In this document: positions 7,958 through 16,467 of the stretch, one piece after another
How the letters are laid out: each line of letters starts with the position of its first letter
How positions within the stretch are numbered: position 1 is the first letter of the stretch
From: Yoonia vestfoldensis DSM 16212
Lineage (GTDB): Bacteria > Pseudomonadota > Alphaproteobacteria > Rhodobacterales > Rhodobacteraceae
DNA length: 64,000 nucleotides
Reading direction: 5' to 3'
Assembly: GCF_000382265.1 (NCBI RefSeq)
Contig: NZ_KB907976.1
Coordinates: forward strand, 186,001 to 250,000
Notes under the pieces: generated by a model
Database searches by the model: none
What the model was told of the DNA's origin: nothing
The model's input: the letters and a program-made list of their open reading frames with translations, nothing else
Program-made: the position numbers and the translations under genes

Positions 7958-9357
7958 TCAGCCACCTTCGTCAGGCCGGGCCAGGCGTACATCTGGTCAT
8001 AGGACCAGTCGGGATTGTCCCATGCGATCATCTTGCCGGGGTTCAGCAGGCCCTTGGGGTCCGCCTCGCGCTTGAAATCAAGCTGGCGCTGGTCGGTGGA
8101 CTGCCGCCCGCCTTCCTCCAGCGTATAGCGGTGCGGGTTGAACACCATCGCGCCCGCCGCCTCGTGCAGGGCGACGATTTCATCCAGCCGCGCCTCGGTC
8201 GTGAATTTGACAAGGCTCAGACCGCCCATCGCCACCCGCCCGTTCTGGCGCGTCACCTCGATATGCTGCAACACCTCGGGCGAGAATTTGGCGCGGATCT
8301 CGGCGATCAGGGCCAGCGGATCGTCGGTGCCATAGCCCACTTGCAGATAGGTGATCGTCGGATCGACTTTGAGCGCGCGCAGGGTCGTGTGGTTCCAGCC
8401 GTATTCGAACACATGGCCCGGATCACGGTCCCAATCGCTCGCATCGGACCGATAGATCACTTTGGCGGTTGGAAACTGCGTGCAGAAGGTCGTGAAGGCC
8501 TCCATCGCATGGGGGGCGACCATCAGCGCCAGCACGGTGTCGCCCGGCTGCACATGGGGTGCGACGCGCTGGAAATAATCCTGCGCGGTCGGTGCCTCGA
8601 ATATCGTGGCAAGCTTGATCAGCAGCCCGTCACAGGAGGCCAGATCATAGCTGAACTGCATGGCCTCGTCGAAATCCGGCAGGGTGACGAAGATGCCGAC
8701 CCAGTCATAAGCGGGGGCGAGCGGTATCTCGATTTCCGTGATGATGCCATTGGTGCCATAGGCGTGGCTGACGCGGTGCAGATCATCGCCGCGACATTCA
8801 AGGATGCGGGGCTCTTCTTCCATCGTGATCACGCGCAGGCGGATGATGTTGCCGGGGTCGCGCAACGACCCCCATCGCACCGATCCGACCCCGCCGGACC
8901 CGCCCGCGATGAAACCGCCGATGGTGGCCGTGGCCCAGGTGGATGAAAACATGCGCAATTCCTGCGCTGAATGACTGATGCAGGCCGCGTCGATGTCTTT
9001 CAGGAGGCAGCCCGGTTCGACAATGCAGCGGCCCGGATGGATTTCCTTGACCGCGTTCATCTTGTGCATGTGCAGGATGCAGCCGCCCGCCAGCGGCATC
9101 GCCTGCCCGTAATTGCCCGTGCCGGTGCCGCGTGTCGTGACGGGGACATTGTGGGCATAGCAGGTTTTCAGCACCTCGATCACCTCGGCCTCGGACTTGG
9201 GCGAGACGACGAAATCGCCGACAACCCCGTCCAGCCGCGCCTTGAGCACGGGCGAATACCAGAAAAAATCCCGGCTTTTCGCTTTGACGGCGACGGGGTT
9301 GGTGTCGATCTCCAGATGCGACAGAGCGGCAAGAGCGGCGGCGACATTCGGTTTCAT
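7954..9357 (-). CDS. FAD-binding (PCMH-type) oxidase/dehydrogenase
   Basis: 467 residues. An N-terminal FAD-binding-4 domain carries VTTRGTGTGNYGQAMPL (pyrophosphate loop) and the Gly-rich IGGFIAGGSGGVGSVRWGS. The C-terminal part contains HRYTLEEGG and ends in NPGKMI, as in GlcD/vanillyl-alcohol-oxidase relatives. The histidine in TRGTGTGNYG-type loops that sometimes binds FAD covalently is not obvious. Family members oxidise alcohols, hydroxy acids or amines. The gene is coupled to both the cytosine-deaminase-like gene upstream (1-base overlap) and the reductase gene downstream, which suggests it oxidises the deaminated product. Confidence 0.85.
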   Translation of the reverse strand: MKPNVAAALAALSHLEIDTNPVAVKAKSRDFFWYSPVLKARLDGVVGDFVVSPKSEAEVIEVLKTCYAHNVPVTTRGTGTGNYGQAMPLAGGCILHMHKMNAVKEIHPGRCIVEPGCLLKDIDAACISHSAQELRMFSSTWATATIGGFIAGGSGGVGSVRWGSLRDPGNIIRLRVITMEEEPRILECRGDDLHRVSHAYGTNGIITEIEIPLAPAYDWVGIFVTLPDFDEAMQFSYDLASCDGLLIKLATIFEAPTAQDYFQRVAPHVQPGDTVLALMVAPHAMEAFTTFCTQFPTAKVIYRSDASDWDRDPGHVFEYGWNHTTLRALKVDPTITYLQVGYGTDDPLALIAEIRAKFSPEVLQHIEVTRQNGRVAMGGLSLVKFTTEARLDEIVALHEAAGAMVFNPHRYTLEEGGRQSTDQRQLDFKREADPKGLLNPGKMIAWDNPDWSYDQMYAWPGLTKVAE

Positions 9358-10634
9358 CAGTGCGTCCTCATCAGATGGTCAAGTTCGGCATAGGCGGGCA
9401 AGGTCGTGTCGATGGCGCGCCCGGCGCGCAGCACGATCCGGTCGGATTGCGGGCGGGCGAAGAGCTCGTTCCAGCTGCGCGCATTGCAGATCACCAGATC
9501 GACAGGGGTGCCCACCGCCAGCGACGGCGCGTCAAAGCCGCAGGCCGCGGCGGGGTTCGTCAGAACCGTACGGCACCAGTCGGGGTCGGCATGATCCAGA
9601 TGCCCGATGCGGGTCGCCTCGCGCAGCACCTCGATCATGTCCATGTCGCCATATGCGTAGAACGGATCGCGCGTATTGTCGGAGGCAAAGCTGACGTTGA
9701 TCCCCCGCGCCTTCATCTCGTGGACCAGCGTGATCCCGCGATTGCGCGGCGTGCGGCCTGTGTGCCTGTCTTGCAGATACAGGTTGCACATCGGCAGGCT
9801 GACGACATGCAGCCCTGCCTTGGCGACCAGATCGAGCGTGTGCAGCGCCTCGGTCTCATCCATTGTGGACAGGCTGCACAGGTGCCCGACGACGACCTTT
9901 GCATCGAAATGCGAGGCGAGCACCTCTGCCGCGATCAGGCGCAGGGTGTTGACGGAAGGGTCGAGCGTTTCATCGACGTGGAAATCTGCCTCCAGCCCCC
10001 GGACGGTGGCGGCGGCAAGAAAGCCGCTGATTTGCGCGACGATGTTGGGATTGGGATAGGTCACGGTGCCAAGAACACCCCCTGTCCCCGCAACCAGATC
10101 GGCGGTGGCGCTGAATGCGTCTTTCTCTTCGATATAATCACACGACGACAGGCTGGCGGCCTGCAATGCGATCCGGCCCGCCCATGTGTCGCGCATCTCG
10201 GCGAAGACAGGCCATGTAATCGCGTCCTGGGGTGTGTGGCTGTCCAGATGGGTGCGGATCGCGCGGGTGCCGTGCGCATAGGCGCAGCGCAGCGAAAAAT
10301 CCATCCGCGCCCGCAGATCGTCGGCGTTCCAGTTGGCGCGTGCATCCACGCCGACGGCATTGATCGCCCCGTCAAAGGTGCCGTCGGGGTTGGGTTGGCG
10401 CGCCCAGATGTGGCCCTTGTCCAGATGGGTGTGCATGTCGACGAAACAGGGCAGCGCCAGCGCGCCCTGCATGTCGACCTCTGCCTCGGCCGGAGCGTCA
10501 CTGATTACGCCATCCACAATCGTCAGGCTATGCGCCACCAGCGAGGCGGATTGCCCCACCAGATACCCCGGCACAGTCAGATTGGTCAGCCGCAGGGCGG
10601 CAACGTCAGGCAAGTCCTTGAATGGCATCATCAT
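9357..10634 (-). CDS. Cytosine-deaminase-like metal-dependent amidohydrolase
   Basis: 425 residues. The metal ligands of the CodA group are visible: DMHTHLDKGH (HxH), DFHVDETLD (Glu), VVGHLCSL (His) and FASDNTRDPF (Asp). CodA-type enzymes deaminate cytosine, isocytosine, creatinine-like or other ring amidines in the cytosol. The N-terminal beta-sandwich strand pair is present (RLTNLTVPGYL), with the C-terminal return strand (RAGRAIDTTLP). It directly follows the importer permease (ATGA overlap), so the imported compound is probably its substrate. It may equally be an N-isopropylammelide-type or creatinine deaminase. Confidence 0.85.
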   Translation of the reverse strand: MMMPFKDLPDVAALRLTNLTVPGYLVGQSASLVAHSLTIVDGVISDAPAEAEVDMQGALALPCFVDMHTHLDKGHIWARQPNPDGTFDGAINAVGVDARANWNADDLRARMDFSLRCAYAHGTRAIRTHLDSHTPQDAITWPVFAEMRDTWAGRIALQAASLSSCDYIEEKDAFSATADLVAGTGGVLGTVTYPNPNIVAQISGFLAAATVRGLEADFHVDETLDPSVNTLRLIAAEVLASHFDAKVVVGHLCSLSTMDETEALHTLDLVAKAGLHVVSLPMCNLYLQDRHTGRTPRNRGITLVHEMKARGINVSFASDNTRDPFYAYGDMDMIEVLREATRIGHLDHADPDWCRTVLTNPAAACGFDAPSLAVGTPVDLVICNARSWNELFARPQSDRIVLRAGRAIDTTLPAYAELDHLMRTH

Positions 10635-11503
10635 TCCCGTTTCAGTGCGCTTTCATGCCATTTGCGCAGTGCAAAATGGCTGATCGCCGTGGTGATCGCG
10701 AAGATGACAACACCTGTCAGCGCGATCAGCAACAATGCGGCGAACATCCGCGGAATGTTCAGGCGGTATCCCGCCTCGAGAATGCGGAACGCAAGGCCGG
10801 ACCCGATCCCGCCGGTGCCAGCGACGTATTCGGCGACCACCGCGCCGATCAGCGCGAGGCCACCCGCGATCCGCAGGCCCCCAAGGAAATAGGGCAAGGC
10901 GGACGGCAGTTGCAGATAGCGCAGGCGCTGCCAGCGGCTTGCCTTGTAGATCAGCATCAGGTCCCGCAGGTTGTGGTCCGCCGATTTCAGCCCCAGCGAC
11001 GTATTGGCAAGGATCGGAAAGAACGCGACGATCCACGCGCATAGCAGCAGGCCCACCATCCGGTTTTCGATATAGATGAAGATCAGCGGCGCGATGGCCA
11101 CGATGGGGGTTACCTGCAAGATCACCGCAAAAGGCGAAAACGACATTTCCGCCAGTTTGCTTTGCGTGAACAGCACGGCCAGCCCGACCCCGCCGATGAT
11201 CGCAACCGCCAGCGCCATCAACGTGATCTGCAACGTCACCAACAGGGACGGATAAAGCGTGTGCCAGTCGTCGACCAGCGTTTGCAGGACAAGGCCGGGG
11301 CGCGGCAGCACGTAATGTGGAATCGCGTTCACGACGACGATGCGGTCCCAGATCCAGACGCTGAGCGACAGAACAAGGATGGGCAGTACCCATTTCGCAA
11401 TGGCCTCGACACGCTTTTTGCGGGCAAAGGCAAGTTCGTCGATATCGACCATGGCGGTGTTTTCCGTCTTGCCGCGGCCAAGAGCCTGTTCGGTTGCGGA
11501 CAT
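10631..11503 (-). CDS. ABC transporter permease (NitT/TauT/SsuC type)
   Basis: 290 residues with about six membrane helices. The cytoplasmic EAA-type loop is ADHNLRDLMLIYKASRWQRLRYLQLPSALPYFLGGLRI. The family imports sulfonates, nitrate, thiamine precursors and pyrimidines. The ATG at 11503 overlaps the ATPase stop as TGATG; an in-frame TTG three bases earlier is less likely. A long cytoplasmic N-terminus of about 35 residues precedes the first helix. It works with the ATPase at 11503-12303 and the NMT1-like binding protein at 12333-13322. Confidence 0.9.
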   Translation of the reverse strand: MSATEQALGRGKTENTAMVDIDELAFARKKRVEAIAKWVLPILVLSLSVWIWDRIVVVNAIPHYVLPRPGLVLQTLVDDWHTLYPSLLVTLQITLMALAVAIIGGVGLAVLFTQSKLAEMSFSPFAVILQVTPIVAIAPLIFIYIENRMVGLLLCAWIVAFFPILANTSLGLKSADHNLRDLMLIYKASRWQRLRYLQLPSALPYFLGGLRIAGGLALIGAVVAEYVAGTGGIGSGLAFRILEAGYRLNIPRMFAALLLIALTGVVIFAITTAISHFALRKWHESALKRE

Positions 11504-12303
11504 CAATGTGTCTCCTCTGGGGCCAGCGTGCTCATCAATGTGTCCGATGTTTCGCGCGCGATCTGCGCGTATTCCGGCGATGTGCGCCAGTCGATGCCAC
11601 GCGGATAGGGCGCATCGACCGCGATTTCGCGGATGATCCGCCCCGGTCGCGCAGCCATCACCAATATCCGGTCGGACAGGAACACGCTTTCGAACACCGA
11701 ATGGGTGACGAAAATCACCGTCGCCCCGGTGCGCGCCTTGAGGTTCAACAGATCGTCGTTCAACCTTTGGCGGGTGATCTCATCCAGCGCGGCGAATGGT
11801 TCGTCCATCAGGATCAGGCGCGGGTTCGTGACAAGCGCCCGCGCGATGGACACCCGCATCTTCATCCCGCCCGACAATTCGCGCGGATAGGCATTCGCGA
11901 ATTTCTCAAGACCTACCAGGGCCAGCACTTCCTCGATCCGGTCCTTGACCTGCGCAAAGGATTGACCGCGCAGGCGGAACGGCAGCCAGACGTTTTTGGC
12001 CACGGTGGTCCATGGCATCAAGGTTGCTTCCTGAAACACCACGCCCAGATCATCGGCCCCTTGCCCGCCTTCCCATGTGATCCGGCCCAGCGTCGGCCGC
12101 ATCAGCCCGGCGATCAGGCGCAAGGCGGTTGATTTACCACAGCCCGACGGCCCCAACAGCGAGATGAAGTCGCCCTCGTTCACTGTCAGCGACATCCGCT
12201 GCAAGGCGACCACGTTCCCGTTGAACGTCTTGTCAACGGATTGCATCGACAAGACGGGCGCGCGCTGTCCGGCGGGCAAGATCATGCGCGGTTGCGTGGT
12301 CAT
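11503..12303 (-). CDS. ABC transporter ATP-binding protein (NitT/TauT/SsuB type)
   Basis: 266 residues. Walker A is GPSGCGKST, the signature is LSGGMKMR, Walker B is LILMDEPFAALD and the H-loop is FVTHSVFESVFLSDR. SGGM with a K/R after it is typical of the SsuB/TauB branch. AAAGGAG lies 5 bases before its ATG. It powers import by the neighbouring permease and binding protein. Second gene of the 5.9-13.3 kb operon, 29 bases after the binding-protein gene. Confidence 0.93.
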   Translation of the reverse strand: MTTQPRMILPAGQRAPVLSMQSVDKTFNGNVVALQRMSLTVNEGDFISLLGPSGCGKSTALRLIAGLMRPTLGRITWEGGQGADDLGVVFQEATLMPWTTVAKNVWLPFRLRGQSFAQVKDRIEEVLALVGLEKFANAYPRELSGGMKMRVSIARALVTNPRLILMDEPFAALDEITRQRLNDDLLNLKARTGATVIFVTHSVFESVFLSDRILVMAARPGRIIREIAVDAPYPRGIDWRTSPEYAQIARETSDTLMSTLAPEETH

Positions 12304-12332
12304 GATGCTCCTTTCAAAGCTCGCCTTTGGGG

Positions 12333-13322
12333 TCAGGGTTTCAGGTCCATCCCCAGCCCGGCGTTCACGAAGTCGAGCGAATAGCTCGTGCTGATATCAA
12401 GTCCGCCCTCGATCACGCCAGCCTCGACCATCTTGGCGTAAAAGTCGTTCATCCGCGCCTCGGTCATTGCGCCGACGCCCAGCGTTTCAGTATCGCCGCT
12501 GTCGATGATGCCTTCGTCTTTCATCATGGCGATGGCGAATTCGATTTTGTCCATCGTCATGTCGGGGTTGTCCGACATGATCAGTTCATTGGCGGCGCTG
12601 TTGTCGCCGTAGATGTAGTTGTACCAGCCGAGAATCGACCCTTCGACAAAGCATTTCACGACCTCGGGCTGCGTTTCGACTGTTTCGGCCAGCGTCTGGA
12701 TGGTCGTCGAATAGGCAGAGAATCCGGCATCCGCGATCAGCCAGACATCCGGCACCATGCCGGTTTCAACCTCGATCGCGTAGGGTTCGGAAGACAGATA
12801 CCCCTGCATCGCGCTTTCAGTGTTCACGAGGAACGGGGCAGAGTTGAATGTGTAGGGCTGGCGCTGCTCATCGTTGAAGCCATAAGCGGCCTTCATCCAT
12901 TCGTAATAGGGCGCGCCGTCCTGCACGATCATCGTCAGGTCGGTCAGTTCCGCGAAACTGCCGACGCGGCCGGGGTGGCTGATGATGACTTGCGGATCCT
13001 TCTGGAACGACGCCATCACGTTCACCAGCGGCAGCCCCTCGGCCACGCCAAAGAACGCATCCAGCGTGCCACCCATATAGAAATCGATCCGTCCGGCCAG
13101 CATCAGTGCCTGGTTGTTGACCTGCGGACCACCCGGCAGGATCGTGACGTTCAGCCCGCAGGCTTCATAGGTGCCATCGGCGACGGATTGATAGAACCCG
13201 CCATGTTCCGCCTGCGCGACCCAGTTGGTGCCGTAGGTGACATCGACCAATGCGGTCTGTGCGGTGGCCACCGCGGCAAAGGGCATGACGGTGGTGGCAA
13301 GTAAAAGGCGACGGATTTTCAT
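12333..13322 (-). CDS. ABC transporter substrate-binding protein, NMT1/THI5-like
   Basis: 329 residues with a signal peptide (MKIRRLLLATTVMPFAAVATAQ, split after A-Q). The mature part opens TALVDVTYGTNWVAQAEHGGFYQS, the NMT1/THI5 pattern of pyrimidine/thiamine-precursor, riboflavin and related binders. It is periplasmic and delivers substrate to the adjacent permease. GGGAG lies before the ATG, and it is the first gene of the eight-gene operon. The NMT1 type together with the deaminase suggests a pyrimidine-like or other small N-heterocycle as ligand; that is inference. Confidence 0.88.
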   Translation of the reverse strand: MKIRRLLLATTVMPFAAVATAQTALVDVTYGTNWVAQAEHGGFYQSVADGTYEACGLNVTILPGGPQVNNQALMLAGRIDFYMGGTLDAFFGVAEGLPLVNVMASFQKDPQVIISHPGRVGSFAELTDLTMIVQDGAPYYEWMKAAYGFNDEQRQPYTFNSAPFLVNTESAMQGYLSSEPYAIEVETGMVPDVWLIADAGFSAYSTTIQTLAETVETQPEVVKCFVEGSILGWYNYIYGDNSAANELIMSDNPDMTMDKIEFAIAMMKDEGIIDSGDTETLGVGAMTEARMNDFYAKMVEAGVIEGGLDISTSYSLDFVNAGLGMDLKP

Positions 13323-13574
13323 TCCAAAGGCTCCCCGGATGATTAACGCTTTTGCTCAGCAACAATTCGCTGCGTTGCAGAATCAAGGAAAAGCGGGTGC
13401 GTGATCACGCAGAGTCAGTTCCTGCCCAAAAAACCACCAGATTCACCGTGATTCCGTCGGCAGGTGCCAGAAATTACAGCGTCGACGCCGAAATGGCCGG
13501 TCGGTGCGCGTTTCATATGCCGCGGGTGCGATCGCGCCGTCACAATGCCCTGCGGTCCACAAAAAGGAGCCATG
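13323..13574. other. Divergent intergenic region between ABC operon and ridA-like gene
   Basis: 252 bases between two divergent transcripts, so both promoters should be here. I see no clear -35/-10 pair or operator palindrome that I would defend. Confidence 0.4.
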
Positions 13575-13964
13575 ATGCGACAGCTATCCCCGCCCGTTCT
13601 GCCTGCCCCGTTTGGTCGCTACGCGCATGGCGTCGAGGTGCCGCCTGGCGCGCGCATCGTCGTGACATCCGGGCAGTTGGGGCTTGATGCGCAGGGCCGA
13701 GTCCCAGCCACCGCGTTCGAACAGGCGCAGGTCTGCTTTGCGCATTGCGCGGCGATCCTGCACGACGCTGGCATGACCCCGCATGACGTGATCCGCATCA
13801 ACGCCTTCGTCACGCAGCGCGACCATATGCCGGATTATATGAAGGCACGCGACGCATGGCTGGCGACGGCGACACGGTTGCCCGCCTCGACCCTTGTGAT
13901 CGTGTCGGGGTTCACCCGCCCCGAATTTCTGGTCGAGGTCGAGGTGACTGCCGCCCAGCGCTAG
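13575..13964 (+). CDS. RidA/YjgF/Rid-family protein
   Basis: 129 residues. The Rid pattern is visible in GRYAHGVEVPPGARIVVTSGQLGLDAQG, in the LHDAGMTPHDVIRINAFVT segment and in the C-terminal PEFLVEVEVTA. Family members hydrolyse reactive enamine/imine intermediates (RidA) or act in pyrimidine and amine breakdown (RutC-like). The catalytic Arg of RidA proper (R near residue 105) appears as part of SGFTRPEFLVEVE, so it may be present. The second of two adjacent ATGs was chosen because AAGGAG lies 5 bases before it. It faces the RpiR-type regulator; both stop codons share a CTAG. Confidence 0.85.
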   Translation: MRQLSPPVLPAPFGRYAHGVEVPPGARIVVTSGQLGLDAQGRVPATAFEQAQVCFAHCAAILHDAGMTPHDVIRINAFVTQRDHMPDYMKARDAWLATATRLPASTLVIVSGFTRPEFLVEVEVTAAQR

Positions 13965-14881
13965 CTGCCGCCATCGGCAAGATAGGCGGACATGATCGCC
14001 GCCATCCGACCCGCACGGTGGACATGCGCGGGATCCGACAGCAGGAATTCGGCCAAAAGCGCCTCGATCAACGCGAGGCCCGGCAGACAGGACGACGACA
14101 GGATCGGATGCTGCGCTGGCGCCATCAACACCTGATCCGCGATCTGCGCCAAGGGGGATGCTGGCGAATCGGTCAGCGCGATCAGGTTCGCGCCCATGGA
14201 TTTTGCGGCCTTCGACAGCTCGATCACGTCGCTGGAATAGCGCGGGAATGAAATCGCCACCACGGTATCGCCCGGTCCGACCGACATCAGCCGCCCCGCC
14301 GCAACCTCTGTCCCGCCGAACTGCACGACGTTGAACACCGCATCGCGGTAAGGCTGAAGGCCAAGCGCCAGAATCGCCGCCAGATGGGCCGATAGCCCAA
14401 AGCCGATGACCCAGATCTGCCGCGCGTCACACAACGTTTTCGTCGCTTGTTGTATCGCAGCGGCGGTCGCGTCATCCGACAGGCTGTCCAACTGCGCGCG
14501 GGCCGATGCGAGAGAGGATTCCGACGCCGATGCCCCTTGTGCGCCTTGGGCCAGGCGGCTTTCCAGCTTGGTCACAGGGGCAATCAGGTCATGCACCCGG
14601 TTCGCCACCTCTGCGCGAAAGGCGGCATAATTGTCGATCCCCAGATCCCTGACATAGCGGCTGATCGTACTGGCCGAGATACCCGCAGCTTGCGAGATGT
14701 CCTCGATCCCGTGGGTCGCGACGAAAACCGGGTTGCGCAGGATGAAATCCGACAGCGCCCGCTGCGACTTTGATCCGTCGCGCATCCGCGCCACGACCTG
14801 CTGGCCCAAGGCGCTGTCGGCAAAGTGCCGGGTCGCGCCAGCGGTCCAGCCCAAGTTCTCTGTTGACTTATTCATTTTCAT
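13961..14881 (-). CDS. MurR/RpiR-family transcriptional regulator (HTH + SIS domains)
   Basis: 306 residues. The N-terminal HTH-6 domain (residues about 20-95) contains SQAAGISASTISRYVRDLG. The SIS phosphosugar/ligand-binding domain follows (ARQIWVIGFGLSAHLAAIL, GDTVVAISFPRYSSDVIEL, ALTDSPASPLA). It is divergent from the amino-acid-type ABC operon starting at 14950 with only 68 bases between them, so it probably controls that operon and itself. The ligand need not be a sugar phosphate, since several members respond to amino-acid-like metabolites. No Shine-Dalgarno is seen before ATGAAAATG. Confidence 0.9.
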   Translation of the reverse strand: MKMNKSTENLGWTAGATRHFADSALGQQVVARMRDGSKSQRALSDFILRNPVFVATHGIEDISQAAGISASTISRYVRDLGIDNYAAFRAEVANRVHDLIAPVTKLESRLAQGAQGASASESSLASARAQLDSLSDDATAAAIQQATKTLCDARQIWVIGFGLSAHLAAILALGLQPYRDAVFNVVQFGGTEVAAGRLMSVGPGDTVVAISFPRYSSDVIELSKAAKSMGANLIALTDSPASPLAQIADQVLMAPAQHPILSSSCLPGLALIEALLAEFLLSDPAHVHRAGRMAAIMSAYLADGGS

Positions 14882-14949
14882 TTTTCAAACTTATGAAAGT
14901 TAATCAATCACAACAAGTCGGTTTATCCGGCATCCAACAGGAGCCTCCC

Positions 14950-15726
14950 ATGTACAAATCCCTTGCCGCCGTATCGTTTGCGGCGCTTCTCGCGGCCCCG
15001 GCCATTGCGCAGGATGAAATCCGCATCGGCGTCGAAGGCAATTACCCGCCCTTCAGCCAGGTGTCGCCTGACGGGACGCTGTCCGGATTCGACATCGATA
15101 TCGCCAATGTGCTTTGCGACCGGATGAGCGCGGAATGCACGATGGTGCAGCAGGAATGGGACGGGATGATCCCGGCGCTGGCGGCCAACAAGTTCGATAT
15201 GATCGTGGCCTCGATGACGATCACCGAAAAGCGCAAGGAAGTCGTCGATTTCTCTGATCCCTATTACGATGTCCCGTCGCGCTTTATCGCGGCAGAGGGT
15301 GCGTTCGAAGGCTACAGCCCCGAAGAACTGGCTGGCAAGACGATTATCGTGCTGCGCAACAGCCCGCGCGCCGAATATCTGGCGGCGACCTACCCTGACA
15401 GCGACATCCTTGCCGTTGACCGCGAACCGGCGGTGTACCTGGAACTGATGGCCGGGCGCGGCGACGTGGCCTTTGGGTCGTCCGTCGTATCGGCCGAGGC
15501 GTTCCTGAACCAGCCCGAAGGCGAAGGTTTCGCGCAGGTTGGCGAACCAATCACGCTGACAGACGGTGTTGACGGCGGTGTCGGCATCGCGATGCGCAAG
15601 GGTGACAACGCGCTGCGCACCCGCGTGAACGAAGCCCTGGCCGCGATCATGGCCGACGGCACCTATGACGAGATGGCATCGGCCTATTTCGACTTTGACA
15701 TCATGCCCGTCGGCGCACGCCAGTAA
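14950..15726 (+). CDS. Polar amino acid ABC transporter substrate-binding protein
   Basis: 258 residues with a signal peptide cleaved near AIAQ-DE. The mature N-terminus DEIRIGVEGNYPPFSQ and the SGFDIDIANVLC and FDMIVASMTITEKRKE segments are standard for the SBP_bac_3 family (Arg/His/Gln/opine binders). It is periplasmic. AGGAG lies 6 bases before the ATG. It is the first gene of an operon with two permeases, a deacylase, an ATPase and a monooxygenase-like protein. Ligand choice is not readable, but the deacylase hints at an N-acylated amino acid. Confidence 0.92.
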   Translation: MYKSLAAVSFAALLAAPAIAQDEIRIGVEGNYPPFSQVSPDGTLSGFDIDIANVLCDRMSAECTMVQQEWDGMIPALAANKFDMIVASMTITEKRKEVVDFSDPYYDVPSRFIAAEGAFEGYSPEELAGKTIIVLRNSPRAEYLAATYPDSDILAVDREPAVYLELMAGRGDVAFGSSVVSAEAFLNQPEGEGFAQVGEPITLTDGVDGGVGIAMRKGDNALRTRVNEALAAIMADGTYDEMASAYFDFDIMPVGARQ

Positions 15727-15733
15727 CAAAGGC

Positions 15734-15756
15734 CGCCCCCTGCACGACAGGGGGCG
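15734..15756 (+). promoter_or_regulatory. Intercistronic RNA hairpin after binding-protein gene
   Basis: A perfect 9-bp stem (CGCCCCCTG / CAGGGGGCG) with loop CACGA, 7 bases past the stop of the binding-protein gene and without a T-run. Such hairpins commonly protect binding-protein mRNA, raising its level above the permeases. Confidence 0.65.
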
Positions 15757-15774
15757 ACCGACGCCGGGGGGACG

Positions 15775-16467
15775 ATGATGTTTCATGGCTATTTGCCGAT
15801 GATCCTGGACGGATTGCAGGTCACGTTGTCGGTGGCGCTTGTGTCGCTGGCGGTGGCTTGTGTTTTCGGGATGATGGGAGCCAGCGCCAAGCTGTCGTCG
15901 TCGCCGGTGCTGCGCGGCATCGGATGGGGTTATACGACCGTCATCCGCGCGCTGCCTGACCTCTTGTTGATGCTGATCATCTTCTATGGTGGCCAGATCA
16001 TGCTGAACCGCCTGACGCAGGCGCAGGGTTGGGGGTACATCGACATCAATGCCTTCGTGGCGGGTACGATCACGCTGGGTTTCGTGTTCGGTGCCTATCT
16101 GACGGAAACCTTCCGTGGCGCGATCCTTGCGATTCCGCGCGGGCAGATCGAGGCGGGGCACGCCATGGGCCTGACGCGCGGGCAGGTGATGCGCGACATC
16201 ACGATCCCGCAGATGATCCGGCACGCGATCCCCGGTTTCACGAACAACTGGCTGGTCATGCTCAAGGCGACGGCGCTGGTGTCGATCATCGGACTGGATG
16301 ACATGGTGCATCGCGCCTCGCTTGCCTCGGCCGCGACGCGAGAGCCGTTCACTTTCTATGCGCTGATCGGATTGATCTATCTGGCGGTGACGACGGTTTC
16401 CATCATTGCGCTGGGCGCGCTCAACCGCCGCGTTTCGCGTGGCATCAAGGCAGAGGCGGTCCGATGA
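15775..16467 (+). CDS. Polar amino acid ABC transporter permease (HisQ type)
   Basis: 230 residues, about five membrane helices. The family N-terminus reads GYLPMILDGLQVTLSVALVS, and the cytoplasmic loop is GQIEAGHAMGLTRGQVMRDITIPQMIRHAIP, the EAA motif of HisQ/M-type permeases. Two adjacent ATGs (15775 and 15778) are preceded by a run of six G. It forms a heterodimer with the next gene product, whose ATG overlaps its stop by 4 bases. Confidence 0.92.
   Translation: MMFHGYLPMILDGLQVTLSVALVSLAVACVFGMMGASAKLSSSPVLRGIGWGYTTVIRALPDLLLMLIIFYGGQIMLNRLTQAQGWGYIDINAFVAGTITLGFVFGAYLTETFRGAILAIPRGQIEAGHAMGLTRGQVMRDITIPQMIRHAIPGFTNNWLVMLKATALVSIIGLDDMVHRASLASAATREPFTFYALIGLIYLAVTTVSIIALGALNRRVSRGIKAEAVR

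Noticed and set aside
13961..13964. Shared CTAG stop of ridA-like and rpiR genes as a regulatory site
   Set aside because: It is simply two convergent TAG stops meeting in a palindrome; no further structure around it.
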